DNA of 64,000 bases from JSC-12 sp033764965 (GCA_033764965.1 JANRIN010000107.1:33418-97417), one strand, 5' to 3'. Shown: positions 7,804-17,440, numbered from the stretch's first letter. A program made the numbers and translations. Notes: generated by a model not told the origin, from the sequence alone.

Positions 7804-8974
7804 ATTGCACATCCGGATCTGCTTCAAGACTTGGATAGGTTTCAATTTGCTTGCGTCCCAGGAGCGATCGCACCTGGTTCACGCCCTCAGTTCGGAGCCA
7901 GCCCAAAATCCCGTCGGGTAGCACCGTCACCACCACCAGGAACAATGCGCCCTGGAAAAATAACCAGAATTCGGGAAACTTTTCGCTCAAGAGGGTGCGG
8001 GCAAAGTTAACAATTAATGTCCCTAAGATGGCTCCCACCAGCGTCGCTCGTCCGCCCAGGGCGACCCAAATCACCATCTCAATGGAGAACGCCACCCCCA
8101 TTGAAGAACTGGGTGTGATGATGCCGGACTGTACTGTGTAGAGCGCACCCGCAATTCCGGCTAAGACAGCGGAGATAGCAAATACAAACACTTTGTAGCC
8201 CGTGGGGTTGTAGCCCGAAAAGCGCACACGAGTTTCATCATCTCGCACTGCCACCAGCATCCGCCCCATTCGACCGCTCGTCAACCAGCGACACAGGGCA
8301 TACCCCGCAATCAAGAACAAAATGCTGAGGGCGTAAAAGGCGGTTTGAATCCGGGGATCGCTGACCTGGATGCCAAAGATCGTAGACGTGTCCGTTTTCA
8401 AGCCATTGGTGCCGTTAATCAACTTCTGCTGCCCGTTAAAGAAGTTGAAAAAGACAATCAGGGCGGCTTGGGTCAGGATAGAAAAATAAACGCCACGAAT
8501 GCGATTGCGGAAAACAAGGTATCCCAGAGCCGCCGCCACGATCGCCGGGATCAGCACGACCGCCAATAGTGTGAACGGTAAGGAATAAAAAGGTTGCCAG
8601 AAAAAAGGCAATTCCTGCACCCCATAGAGCGTAAAGAAGTCTGGAATTTGACCGGGAGGGAGTTGCAACTGCAAATACATCGCCAGCGCATACCCACCCA
8701 GGGCAAAGAAGATCCCATGCCCCAGGCTGAGCAACCCAGTGAAACCCCAAATCAAATCAATGCCCAACGCGGCGATCGCCAGCGCTAGAAATCGCCCTAA
8801 CTGATTGACCCGCACCCCTTGCCCCATCACAGCCAGCAGCGGCGGGATGATAAACAGGAGTAAAGCAGCAATTCCAACAACGATCGCAGCCTCTGTCAGC
8901 AGTGCTTTACGGCGCTTACGAGTATTTAACCCAACTGGAGCTTCCAAAGCCGATTCAACCGTTTCAGTCGTCAT
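7763..8974 (-). CDS. urtC: urea ABC transporter permease UrtC
   Basis: 403 residues, LivM-like permease with about ten hydrophobic segments. The conserved stretch LIWGFTGLLSLGHGIFFALG is typical of UrtC. ATG 8974 follows GGGAGA four bases upstream. The C-terminal 40 residues form a charged cytoplasmic tail that overlaps the start of urtD. It pairs with UrtB to form the membrane channel. Confidence 0.93.
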   Translation of the reverse strand: MTTETVESALEAPVGLNTRKRRKALLTEAAIVVGIAALLLFIIPPLLAVMGQGVRVNQLGRFLALAIAALGIDLIWGFTGLLSLGHGIFFALGGYALAMYLQLQLPPGQIPDFFTLYGVQELPFFWQPFYSLPFTLLAVVLIPAIVAAALGYLVFRNRIRGVYFSILTQAALIVFFNFFNGQQKLINGTNGLKTDTSTIFGIQVSDPRIQTAFYALSILFLIAGYALCRWLTSGRMGRMLVAVRDDETRVRFSGYNPTGYKVFVFAISAVLAGIAGALYTVQSGIITPSSSMGVAFSIEMVIWVALGGRATLVGAILGTLIVNFARTLLSEKFPEFWLFFQGALFLVVVTVLPDGILGWLRTEGVNQVRSLLGRKQIETYPSLEADPDVQYERKNLGDSESDS

Positions 8975-8983
8975 GGTATCTCC

Positions 8984-10135
8984 CTAAGCATCCACTGTTC
9001 GACCCTTCTGCGGGAACAAGCCAGCCGGCTTGAACTGGAGGAAGAGAATAATCAACGCAAACACCATTACTTTTGCCATGCTGGCAGTTGCAAAAAACTC
9101 GAAGAAACTCTTTAAGAACGGACTGAAGGACACCAATGGACCGAAGGCATTGGAACCAATAATGTAGCTCGTGGTGCCGATCGCGCCTGCCGCAACGATA
9201 CTACCAACCAGCTTGCCAACACCCCCCACCACAACCACCATAAAGGCATCCACAATGTATGCCTGTCCGGTATTGGAGCTAACCGATCCCAACAAACTCA
9301 CAGCGACCCCCGCCACACCCGCCAACCCAGAGCCGATCGCAAAGGTCAGCGCATCCACTGTTTTGGTGGGGATTCCCAAACAAGCGCTCATATTCCGGTT
9401 TTGGGTCACGGCTCGAATCCGCAAGCCCCACGCCGTTTTGTTCAGGAACCAGTACACCCCCAACACACAGAGCGCCGTCAGCACAATGATGAACAAGCGA
9501 GTGTAGGGAAGCTGGTAATCCCCAATCGGAAGTCCACCCCGTAGCCATTTGGGAGCCGTTACGTCTACCCCCTGCGTGCCAAACCAGGGTTTGGTCACTG
9601 CCAGCTTAAACGCCTGCCCCAGTAAGGAGGAAAACACGATCGCAATCAATGCTGATAAGAAAAACAGGATCGTGACTGCCCAGTTGCGAATGCGATAGAA
9701 ATCGGCTCGCTTCGACAGCACCCACCAGGCACCAAAGAACAATCCACAGAAGACCAGAATTCCTGCCACCAGTTGCCAACTGACGCTGCGGACAAATTGC
9801 TGCAAAATCAAGCTTACGCCCCAGGTTGCCAGCAACGTTTCCAGCGGTCTGCCGTAGAGGTAGCGCACGACGCTGCGTTCCAACAGCACCCCCAGCAAGG
9901 CAGTCACAATGAAGGCGGCAATCAGCGCAATAAAAATGTACCCCTCGGCGAGAGGGGTTTTCTTGAACACATTTTGAACGACGAAGGTGGTATAAGCACC
10001 GAGCATCATGAACTCGCCATGCGCCAGGTTGATCACCCCCATCAGTCCAAAGGCGATCGCTAGTCCCAGCGCCGCTAACAACAGCACGGAGCCGACACTC
10101 AGTCCACCAAAAATCGCTTCAAGTAATTGGGTCAA
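8984..10135 (-). CDS. urtB: urea ABC transporter permease UrtB
   Basis: 383 residues, LivH-like permease with many membrane helices. INLAHGEFMMLGAYTTF is the hallmark motif. The start is a TTG at 10135 preceded by a strong AGGAGA; no ATG is available in frame nearby. It is separated from urtC by only nine bases. UrtB and UrtC together form the transmembrane part of the high-affinity urea importer. Confidence 0.93.
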   Translation of the reverse strand: MTQLLEAIFGGLSVGSVLLLAALGLAIAFGLMGVINLAHGEFMMLGAYTTFVVQNVFKKTPLAEGYIFIALIAAFIVTALLGVLLERSVVRYLYGRPLETLLATWGVSLILQQFVRSVSWQLVAGILVFCGLFFGAWWVLSKRADFYRIRNWAVTILFFLSALIAIVFSSLLGQAFKLAVTKPWFGTQGVDVTAPKWLRGGLPIGDYQLPYTRLFIIVLTALCVLGVYWFLNKTAWGLRIRAVTQNRNMSACLGIPTKTVDALTFAIGSGLAGVAGVAVSLLGSVSSNTGQAYIVDAFMVVVVGGVGKLVGSIVAAGAIGTTSYIIGSNAFGPLVSFSPFLKSFFEFFATASMAKVMVFALIILFLQFKPAGLFPQKGRTVDA

Positions 10136-10410
10136 TGGGGTCTCCTTTTAGTAGGGGATGGGTGTTAGGGGATGGGGGTTAGCCTTTTGCAGATGCAAGA
10201 ATGAGGTTGGGGGGGAAATTAGGAGATTTTTAGAAAACAAAATATCTGTAGGAGCAGGTTTAGCAACAGAACTGTCAGTTAATATCAGGGACTTTGACAA
10301 AAACCTGCCTCTACTTGGCAATCGTATTAGGGGTTACAAAGCCGGGGAGATAAATCCTCGCACCTGTAAAGCTATCTCCCAATTCCTAACCCCTAACCCC
10401 TAACCCCTCC
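10136..10410. other. urtA-urtB gap with CCCCTAA heptamer repeats
   Basis: 275 bases within the urt unit. GGGGATGGGTGTTAGGGGATGGGGGTTAG near 10155-10181 faces CCTAACCCCTAACCCCTAACCCC at 10386-10408, so the transcript could fold the ends together. Such structure between a highly expressed binding-protein gene and permease genes often tunes relative expression; that role is inference. No gene is supported in the gap. Confidence 0.6.
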
Positions 10411-11715
10411 CTACGTTGTCTTGAACTTGCCACCTTTTGCGGGATCAGACCAGTCACAAGAGAAGCCCTTGGTTTCGGTCACGAACTGGTTCCAGGGCAC
10501 AGGCTTCACCGCCGTCTTGGTGTCGTACACGATCTCAAACAAACCATCGTCACGCACTTCGCCAATCCGTACCACTTTTGCCAAATGGTGATTCGGTTCT
10601 AGGGTTACTTCTCCTTCTGGAGCCGCAAAAGTTTGACCATAAGCTGCTGTCCGTACTTTTTCTAAATCGTCAACGGTTCCGGCTTTCTCCGCTGCTTGCT
10701 TCCACAGGTAAACCATGATGTAAGCCGCTTCCATAGGGTCGTTCACCACCCGATCGTCGCCGTACTTCTTCTTAAATGCCTCGACGAACTTCTTGCTCTC
10801 AGGCGTATCCACCGTCTGGAAGTAGTTCCAGGCAGCGAAGTGTCCTTTGAGGTATTCCACGCCGATCGCTTTCACTTCTTCTTCCGCGATCGAAACAGAC
10901 ATAGAGGGGTACTTATCTGGTCCCATCCCAGCCCCCTGCAACTGCTTGAAGAATGCCACGTTGCTGTCACCGTTCAAGCTGTTGTAAATCACGCCGCCAT
11001 TGGGTAGTGCGGCTTTGATTTTGGAAATGATGGGAGTGACTTCGGTGCCGCCCAGGGGAATGTAGTCTTCCCCAACGGTTTTGCCCCCTTTTGCCTCTAA
11101 CTGAGCCTTGATGATGGTGTTGGCGGTTCGCGGGAAAACGTAGTCTGAGCCAACCAGGAAGAATTCTTTGCCTTTTTCTTTTAGCAACCACTCCACAGAC
11201 GGCTCAATTTGCTGGTTGGGAGCCGCACCCGTGTAGAAGATGTTTTTGGAGCATTCCTGACCTTCGTACTGCACGGGATACCACAGCATATGGTTCTTCG
11301 ATTCAAAGGTGGGAAGAACGGCTTTGCGACTGGCAGAGGTCCAGCAGCCAAATACCGTCACCACTTTGTCTTGATCGATCAGTTTCTTGGCTTTTTCGTT
11401 GAAGGTTGGCCAGTCGGATGCCCCATCTTCGACGATCGCCTCAATCTTCTTACCCAGCACACCGCCAGCGGCGTTGATTTCTTCGATCGCGAGTTGCTCT
11501 GCATCTACCACACTCTTTTCGCTAATCGCCATCGTGCCACTCAAAGAATGGAGGATGCCGACTTTAATTGTGTCACCGGATGCCGCGGCTGTAGTCGCTT
11601 CGGGCGACGGTGAGGAGGTAGTAGTTGAAGTTCCGCCAGCACAAGCTTTCAACAGGACACTGCCAGCCACTGTAGAACCGAGAATGATAAATTCACGACG
11701 ACCAAACTCTGTCAT
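10411..11715 (-). CDS. urtA: urea ABC transporter substrate-binding protein UrtA
   Basis: 434 residues from ATG 11715. The N-terminus has a twin-arginine motif (GRREFIILG) followed by a hydrophobic run and a lipobox LKAC, so it is probably a Tat-exported lipoprotein on the periplasmic side. After a Ser/Thr/Pro linker the ligand domain starts with DTIKVGILHSLSGTMAISE, the classic UrtA/AmiC-like opening. The upstream start at 11751 would put extra charged residues before the Tat motif and is less likely. RBS-like AGGGG lies about 12 bases upstream. The gene is preceded by an NtcA-type promoter. Confidence 0.94.
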   Translation of the reverse strand: MTEFGRREFIILGSTVAGSVLLKACAGGTSTTTSSPSPEATTAAASGDTIKVGILHSLSGTMAISEKSVVDAEQLAIEEINAAGGVLGKKIEAIVEDGASDWPTFNEKAKKLIDQDKVVTVFGCWTSASRKAVLPTFESKNHMLWYPVQYEGQECSKNIFYTGAAPNQQIEPSVEWLLKEKGKEFFLVGSDYVFPRTANTIIKAQLEAKGGKTVGEDYIPLGGTEVTPIISKIKAALPNGGVIYNSLNGDSNVAFFKQLQGAGMGPDKYPSMSVSIAEEEVKAIGVEYLKGHFAAWNYFQTVDTPESKKFVEAFKKKYGDDRVVNDPMEAAYIMVYLWKQAAEKAGTVDDLEKVRTAAYGQTFAAPEGEVTLEPNHHLAKVVRIGEVRDDGLFEIVYDTKTAVKPVPWNQFVTETKGFSCDWSDPAKGGKFKTT

Positions 11716-11773
11716 GGAACTATTACCCCTTCGAAACGAAACCGAGCACACACCACTCGGTGATAACTCTGAG

Positions 11774-11815
11774 ATACTAGAGTCAGGTTAAAGGGAAAAG
11801 TGTAGCTTGGTATAC
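11774..11815 (-). promoter_or_regulatory. NtcA-activated promoter of urtA (GTA-N8-TAC, N22, TAGTAT)
   Basis: On the minus strand GTATACCAAGCTAC (11815 to 11802) matches the NtcA consensus GTAN8TAC exactly. Exactly 22 bases further is TAGTAT (11779 to 11774), fitting the -10 form TAN3T. This is the canonical architecture of NtcA class II promoters, about 60 bases before the urtA ATG. It predicts induction under nitrogen limitation through NtcA and 2-oxoglutarate. Confidence 0.85.
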
Positions 11816-11854
11816 AAAATATCCCTCTCAAGAAAGAAGTTTTGTAGCGAGAAC

Positions 11855-12466
11855 CTAGACTTTGGCGGCTAAATTCGCCTGTTGCTGGATGAATTGCACG
11901 ATTTCAGGGAGACCACTGAGAGTTTTGAGATTCGTGAAGATAAACGGTTTCTCCCCTCGCATCTTGTGAGCATCCCGCTGCATCACGTCCAAATCCGCTC
12001 CAACGTAAGGCGCAAGATCGATTTTATTAATCACCAACAAATCCGATTTAGTGATTCCAGGACCGCCCTTGCGCGGAATTTTGTCCCCTCCTGCCACGTC
12101 AATCACATAGATTGTTAAATCTACCAATTCTGGGCTAAACGTCGCTGCCAAATTATCGCCACCGCTTTCAACAAACACCAGATCTAAAGGGGTAAACCGT
12201 CGCTCCAATTCTTCCACTGCTGCTAAATTCATGGAGGCATCTTCCCGAATTGCCGTATGGGGGCAACCGCCTGTTTCCACTCCTAAAATACGATCGCGCT
12301 CCAATGCCTGACTCCGCACTAGAAATTGAGCATCTTCCTGGGTATAAATATCGTTTGTGACCACCGCTAGATTGTAGCGATCGCGCATTGCCTTACACAA
12401 CGCATCCACCAGGGCTGTTTTTCCTGAACCAACCGGACCTGCAACACCAACACGAAATGTACTCAT
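11855..12466 (-). CDS. ureG: urease accessory GTPase UreG
   Basis: 203 residues. P-loop GPVGSGKT (residues 10-17), the metal-binding CPH in GGCPHTAIRED, the ESGGDN motif and the NKID guanine-specificity motif are all present. UreG delivers nickel to urease with UreE, UreF and UreH using GTP. It ends 103 bases before the urtA NtcA box side of the same strand, so nickel insertion and urea import are neighbours. The urease structural genes are not in this window. ATG 12466 is clear; the intergenic region above it lacks an exact NtcA site. Confidence 0.96.
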   Translation of the reverse strand: MSTFRVGVAGPVGSGKTALVDALCKAMRDRYNLAVVTNDIYTQEDAQFLVRSQALERDRILGVETGGCPHTAIREDASMNLAAVEELERRFTPLDLVFVESGGDNLAATFSPELVDLTIYVIDVAGGDKIPRKGGPGITKSDLLVINKIDLAPYVGADLDVMQRDAHKMRGEKPFIFTNLKTLSGLPEIVQFIQQQANLAAKV

Positions 12467-12644
12467 AGCAAAATTTAGGCTTAATTTTCTATTAAAAATA
12501 GCTCAAAAAGAATGAAACATTTCCTAACGTTGTATATAGAAGCTGATCGATTTCTTACATGATTTCTTTTACGAATGGTGTCTGAATTACGTGTAGGGAA
12601 CTATAGCAAAGACACACCAAAATTCCCCCGGATTGTTAGCATTC

Positions 12645-15600
12645 ATGAACGATATTGATTGGGTGGTGATTGAAACCACCGAAGGTACATTTAACCCCAA
12701 CCAACTGCACCACAAAGAAACAGTTTTCACTTTAAGTAACGGATATTTAGGCACCCGCGGCACCTTTGAAGAAAGCTACCCTGGCAGTTGCCCAGCCACC
12801 CTAATCAACGGAGTCTATGATGCCGCCCCCGTTGTTATGACGGAACTGGCAAATTGCCCCGATTGGACGGCTTTAACGATTCAACTGCGATCGCCCACTT
12901 CAGACTCATCCACTCCTGAATGGGAACGGTTTCGGCTCGATCAAGGCGAAATTTTAGACTACAAACGCTGGTTGCATATTCAACAGGGCGTATTACGTCG
13001 CGTGGTGCGTTGGCGCAGTCCTGCTGGACACACCCTGGAACTGGAGTTTGAGCGGTTTGTTAGCCTGGATGATGCTCATGTGGCAGCGTTGGCTTGCACT
13101 GTGCGATCGCTGGATTTTACTGGCGAGGTCGAAATTCACGGCAGCTTAAATGGCTATCCCGACAATGAAGGCTTGATGCACTGGGAACAGGTGGATCAGT
13201 CTGGGACAAACAACCTGACCTGGCTCCACGTTCGCAGCCGTAAATCGAAGGTGGATCTGGCGATCGCGGCTTATCTTCAGGTTGATCATGCTGCTGCCAG
13301 GACGCAGGCAATCGTCTTTCACGGGCACACTGCCGCCGTTGCCAGTTTTACCCTGCAACCTCAGCAAGCGGTTCGCGTGGAGAAAATTGTCACCCTATTC
13401 ACCTCCCTGGATGCCGACGATCCGGTGCAGACGGCGATTCACACCCTGAATCATTTACCTGGCTACAACGAATTGTTAGCAGCCCACAAAGCTGCCTGGG
13501 CAGAGGTTTGGCACCAAAGCGACGTGGTGATTGAAGGAGATAGCACGGCTCAGTTGGCAATTCGCTATAACCTGTTCCAACTTTTGTCGGCAGCGCCTCG
13601 TCACAGCGATCGGGTTAGCATTCCCGCCAAAGCTCTATCGGGCTTCGCCTATCGGGGGCACGTTTTCTGGGATACAGAAATCTTCATGTTGCCATTTTTG
13701 ATTTATACCCAACCCGATCTGGCACGCAACCTGTTGACCTACCGCTACCAAACCTTACCTGGTGCTCGGCGTAAAGCTCAATATTTGGGCTATGAAGGAG
13801 CGATGTATGTGTGGGAAAGCGCCAACACTGGGGATGAGGTGACTCCCAACTGGGTGCCCCACGCCCACGATCCCAAAGCCCTGGTTCGCATCTGGTGTGG
13901 CGACTTAGAGTTGCACATCAATACGGATGTGGCTTACGCCACCTGGCAATACTGGCAGGCAACCAGAGACGACGAGTGGATGTGCCGCTGCGGAGCCGAG
14001 ATGATCCTGGATACGGCGGTGTTTTGGGGCAGTCGGGTGGAGTGGAATGAACTGGACGATCGCTACGAGATTCGCGACGTGATTGGACCGGATGAATACC
14101 ATGAGCGGGTTGATAACAATGCGTTCACCAATCGCATGGTGCAGTGGCATCTGCAAACCGCGTTGAAGGTTTGGGATTGGCTCGAAATTTACTATCCCGA
14201 TACGGCGATCGCGCTTCAACCAGCCTTGCACCTGTCCGCAGAGCGGCTGCGCCATTGGCACCATTTGATCGATTACCTGTGGATTCCTCAAGATGCCACC
14301 ACGGGTTTGATTGAGCAGTTCGAAGGCTTTTTTGCCCTGGAAGATGTGGATTTAATGGAGTACGAACCCCGGCTCAAATCGATGCAGGTGATTCTAGGGA
14401 TTGAAGGAGCAAATCAGCGGCAGGTGTTGAAGCAAGCCGATGCCCTGATGTTGTTGTACTTGCTACGGCAAGGAGCCTTTGTCGAGGAGAGTGGGCAGGA
14501 TTCGCCAGAACTGATTTTGGCTAAAGCGCTGCACGATCGCCAGGTTTTACAAACCAACTGGGATTATTACAACCCTCGAACGGATCACACTTACGGCTCG
14601 TCCTTAAGTCCAGCGGTTCATGCGGTATTGGCGTGCGAATTGGGCGATCCCAACCAGGCATACGAGCACTTCATGCGATCGGCTTTAGTGGATCTTGCCG
14701 ATGTGCGAGGCAATGCAGCGGAAGGAATCCATGCTGCTTCCGCGGGTGGAGTGTGGCAGGCAATTGTGTTCGGCTTTGCGGGCATCCATTTAACCTCCAC
14801 CGGACCGATCTCCGCCCCCACCCTCCCTGCTGGCTGGACTCGCTTAAAATTCTGCCTCACCTGGCAGGGCAAACCCTACGAGTTCGATTTGCGATCGTCC
14901 GAGGTGGAAGCCACCCAAACCAGTCAGCTTCCCCCGATCCAGGCGGTGATTTTCGACCTGGATGGAGTCATTACGGACACCTCCGAGTTTCACTATCAGG
15001 GGTGGCAACGATTGGCAGATGAGGAGGGGTTGCCCTTCGATCGCCAGATGAACGAATCCCTGCGTGGCATTTCACGCCGAGAATCCCTGCAACGGATGCT
15101 GAATGGGCGAGAAGTCACGGATGAGCAGTTTCAGGAAATGATGGATCGCAAGAATCGTTACTACCTGGATTTAATTCGCACCATCACACCTAATCACTTG
15201 CTGCCCGGTGTTGCTCAACTCCTGGACGACTTGCAAGCCGCGGGGATCAAAATTGCCTTGGGTTCCTCCAGCAAAAATGCGCCTGAAGTGCTGCAACGGC
15301 TAGGAATTGCCCACTACATGGATGCGATCGCAGATGGCAACAGCGTCACCCAATCCAAACCTGCTCCTGATGTGTTTCTCCATGCTGCCCACCAACTCAC
15401 CCTTGCCCCGGAACACTGTATTGTGGTGGAAGATGCGGCTTCTGGGATTGAAGCGGCGATGCGGGCGGGAATGTGGGCGATCGGGCTAGGCGAACTCAGC
15501 CGAGTCAAAGATGCTCATCTGGTGCTTCCCGATTTGGCAAACACGTCCTGGGCAGAACTGCTCGATCGTTTAACGCAGATTGTCTCTGCACCTTCTAACC

Positions 15601-15665
15601 ACCTGACCGTGCAATATCTCACCCATTTGCAAGCGGCAAGTCGGGCGAAAATTAAAACCTCTTGA
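12645..15665 (+). CDS. GH65 glycoside phosphorylase fused to beta-phosphoglucomutase
   Basis: 1006 residues from ATG 12645 (a TTG at 12633 adds four). Residues 1-755 are a GH65 disaccharide phosphorylase (maltose, trehalose or kojibiose type), with the catalytic general acid Glu484 in GPDEYHERVDNN. Residues 765-985 are a HAD beta-phosphoglucomutase with nucleophile Asp771 in FDLDGVITDT, the GSSSKN and SKPAPDVF motifs and EDAASGIEA. The fusion would convert a disaccharide plus phosphate to beta-glucose 1-phosphate and then glucose 6-phosphate within one chain. The disaccharide cannot be told from sequence. The stop overlaps the start of the next gene (TTGA). Confidence 0.9.
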   Translation: MNDIDWVVIETTEGTFNPNQLHHKETVFTLSNGYLGTRGTFEESYPGSCPATLINGVYDAAPVVMTELANCPDWTALTIQLRSPTSDSSTPEWERFRLDQGEILDYKRWLHIQQGVLRRVVRWRSPAGHTLELEFERFVSLDDAHVAALACTVRSLDFTGEVEIHGSLNGYPDNEGLMHWEQVDQSGTNNLTWLHVRSRKSKVDLAIAAYLQVDHAAARTQAIVFHGHTAAVASFTLQPQQAVRVEKIVTLFTSLDADDPVQTAIHTLNHLPGYNELLAAHKAAWAEVWHQSDVVIEGDSTAQLAIRYNLFQLLSAAPRHSDRVSIPAKALSGFAYRGHVFWDTEIFMLPFLIYTQPDLARNLLTYRYQTLPGARRKAQYLGYEGAMYVWESANTGDEVTPNWVPHAHDPKALVRIWCGDLELHINTDVAYATWQYWQATRDDEWMCRCGAEMILDTAVFWGSRVEWNELDDRYEIRDVIGPDEYHERVDNNAFTNRMVQWHLQTALKVWDWLEIYYPDTAIALQPALHLSAERLRHWHHLIDYLWIPQDATTGLIEQFEGFFALEDVDLMEYEPRLKSMQVILGIEGANQRQVLKQADALMLLYLLRQGAFVEESGQDSPELILAKALHDRQVLQTNWDYYNPRTDHTYGSSLSPAVHAVLACELGDPNQAYEHFMRSALVDLADVRGNAAEGIHAASAGGVWQAIVFGFAGIHLTSTGPISAPTLPAGWTRLKFCLTWQGKPYEFDLRSSEVEATQTSQLPPIQAVIFDLDGVITDTSEFHYQGWQRLADEEGLPFDRQMNESLRGISRRESLQRMLNGREVTDEQFQEMMDRKNRYYLDLIRTITPNHLLPGVAQLLDDLQAAGIKIALGSSSKNAPEVLQRLGIAHYMDAIADGNSVTQSKPAPDVFLHAAHQLTLAPEHCIVVEDAASGIEAAMRAGMWAIGLGELSRVKDAHLVLPDLANTSWAELLDRLTQIVSAPSNHLTVQYLTHLQAASRAKIKTS

Positions 15666-17083
15666 AACTTCTTGCCTACCTCTACACCGATCCCTTACTT
15701 GAGCCATCTCCTGACCTGACCCCATCGGGTTGGGAGATGGCTCAGGTCTATCATGATTTGCGACTGACCGCACCCGGAAAACCAGGTGGAACGGGAAAAA
15801 GTCCTGCGGCTGAACCCCGCCCCCAGTGGCAACAACTGATCCAGGATTGCCAAACAACTTCTGTAGACGGAGTGGTGATTCGGCAATTGGAGGATTTAGG
15901 CGAAACCCTACAGACAGTCAGCGATCGGCTGGCACAACTGGAGGCACTCCAAATTCCCGTTCTAGTGCTGGCGGAGTTGGATTCTGACGCAGCAGCATCT
16001 CAACCCCTGACCCTGGGAACTGCCCCTGCCGAAATTTTGCACCGATTGCAGCACTTCCAACAACAGCAACGCAGTCGGCGCATTCGTCAGGGGCACGCCC
16101 AGAATCGGGTCAAAGCCTTGCCTCCACCCGGAAAAGCACCCTATGGTTATCGGCGCGGCAAGACAGGTTACGTCATCGATCGCACCACCGCCCCCGTGGT
16201 CAAAGACTTTTTTGAGCAGTTTTTGTTGTACGGGTCTGTGCGGGGCGCAGTGCGTTACTTAGCCAAGCGCTATAACAAAAAAATTTCCGCCTCAACCGGG
16301 CAACGCTGGCTCACCAACCCCGTCTATCGCGGAGACCTGGCTTATCAAGATGGAAACCAGGTGCGCGATGCCCATCCAGCCATCATTTCGCGGGATGAAT
16401 CTGCCCAAGTCGATCGCTTACTCCGCCGCAATCAACGCCTACCCTCCCGGTCTGCCAGTGCGCCGCGATCGCTGGCAGGCTTAGTCACCTGTGCTCAGTG
16501 TCAATCTGCCATGACGATCGCCCAAGTGACTTCTCGCCGCAAGCGCAACTCAAACCCCAAATCCCCCAATCAGCCCCAGGAATACTTATACTTGCGTCCC
16601 CGCACCTGCCCTTTGCAGCCTAAATGTGCAGGCTTACCCTACAGTCAGGTATTGCAAGCCACCATCCAACAGATTTGTGAGGAATTGCCACGGGCGCTTT
16701 CAGGCGTAGAGTTACCCGACATCAGCCAGATCAAACAGGGCATCAGTGGGGCGATCGCGGCAAAGCAAACCATTCTTGAACAGCTATCTTCTCTAGTTGA
16801 ACAAGGCATTTTAGATCAAAGCACTGCGGATTTGCGGACTTATACTCTGCGGACGGAAATTGCTGAGTTACAGAACAACCTCTCCCAACTGCCGCCAGTG
16901 GATCTCAAAGCCACCGCCCAAACTCTTTCAATTCCGCAATTCTGGCTGGATCTCACTGAACCAGAACGACGGGCTTACCTGCGTGAATTCATTCGCGATA
17001 TTCAATTGATTCGTCAAAATGACAACTGGACGCTGAAACTCCTTTTTTCTTTCATACCTACCATCAGCATCAGCCAGGAATAG
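15662..17083 (+). CDS. degenerate serine recombinase family protein (XisF-like)
   Basis: 473 residues starting at a TTG that overlaps the upstream TGA. Residues 1-125 have the resolvase layout but not its active site: where the family has YxRVS the protein reads YLYTD, and where it has LDRLGR it reads LEDLGE, so the nucleophilic Ser and key Arg residues are missing. Residues 155-265 are a recombinase DNA-binding domain (PPGKAPYGYRRG, LTNPVYRGDLAY). Residues 275-330 carry a zinc ribbon (CAQC...CPLQPKC), followed by a helical C-terminus. It probably still binds DNA but cannot cut. No attachment sites or element borders were found. Function unknown. Confidence 0.8.
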   Translation: MKLLAYLYTDPLLEPSPDLTPSGWEMAQVYHDLRLTAPGKPGGTGKSPAAEPRPQWQQLIQDCQTTSVDGVVIRQLEDLGETLQTVSDRLAQLEALQIPVLVLAELDSDAAASQPLTLGTAPAEILHRLQHFQQQQRSRRIRQGHAQNRVKALPPPGKAPYGYRRGKTGYVIDRTTAPVVKDFFEQFLLYGSVRGAVRYLAKRYNKKISASTGQRWLTNPVYRGDLAYQDGNQVRDAHPAIISRDESAQVDRLLRRNQRLPSRSASAPRSLAGLVTCAQCQSAMTIAQVTSRRKRNSNPKSPNQPQEYLYLRPRTCPLQPKCAGLPYSQVLQATIQQICEELPRALSGVELPDISQIKQGISGAIAAKQTILEQLSSLVEQGILDQSTADLRTYTLRTEIAELQNNLSQLPPVDLKATAQTLSIPQFWLDLTEPERRAYLREFIRDIQLIRQNDNWTLKLLFSFIPTISISQE

Positions 17084-17440
17084 GGTTTGTTGCTTGTCCA
17101 ATCCCTTTATCACAGGTAATCAATCTTTTATCGCAGCTAATCAATTTTTGTAACAGATTCCTGCGATGCTACTACTAAAAAATTAATAATCAATGATTTA
17201 CTCAGCAAATCAATATATTCTTTTACACATAGTAATTTCTCTATAAACTTGGTATTCCCCAGAGTCCAGACAGCATTAACTCCTTATATAAATTCTGTCG
17301 AAGAGATTTTAAAGTCGGAACTATTGCAAGTATTGGGCTGTTGGCAAAAGTTCCTGATATTTTCTCTAGGCAGTTCAAGCCAGGGCAGCAAGAATAGTAT
17401 TTTCTCAGTGCTGATAGTTCAACACGATCGCGGTTTATGT
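17084..17440. other. AT-rich leader of the hybrid kinase with four AATCAAT copies
   Basis: 357 bases, much richer in A/T than the flanks. TAATCAAT occurs at 17117, 17138 and 17187 and AAATCAAT at 17207, giving two pairs spaced 21 and 20 bases, close to two helical turns. The frame of the kinase is open back to 17249 but shows no domain there. A promoter and regulatory region is likely; no named factor is assigned. Confidence 0.5.

Noticed and set aside
10158..10403. 81-codon open frame in the urtA-urtB gap
   Set aside because: Runs through heptamer repeats on the strand opposite to the operon; no recognisable protein features.
15662..17083. Mobile element carried by the recombinase gene
   Set aside because: No flanking repeats, no cargo, no composition change, and the catalytic residues are absent.
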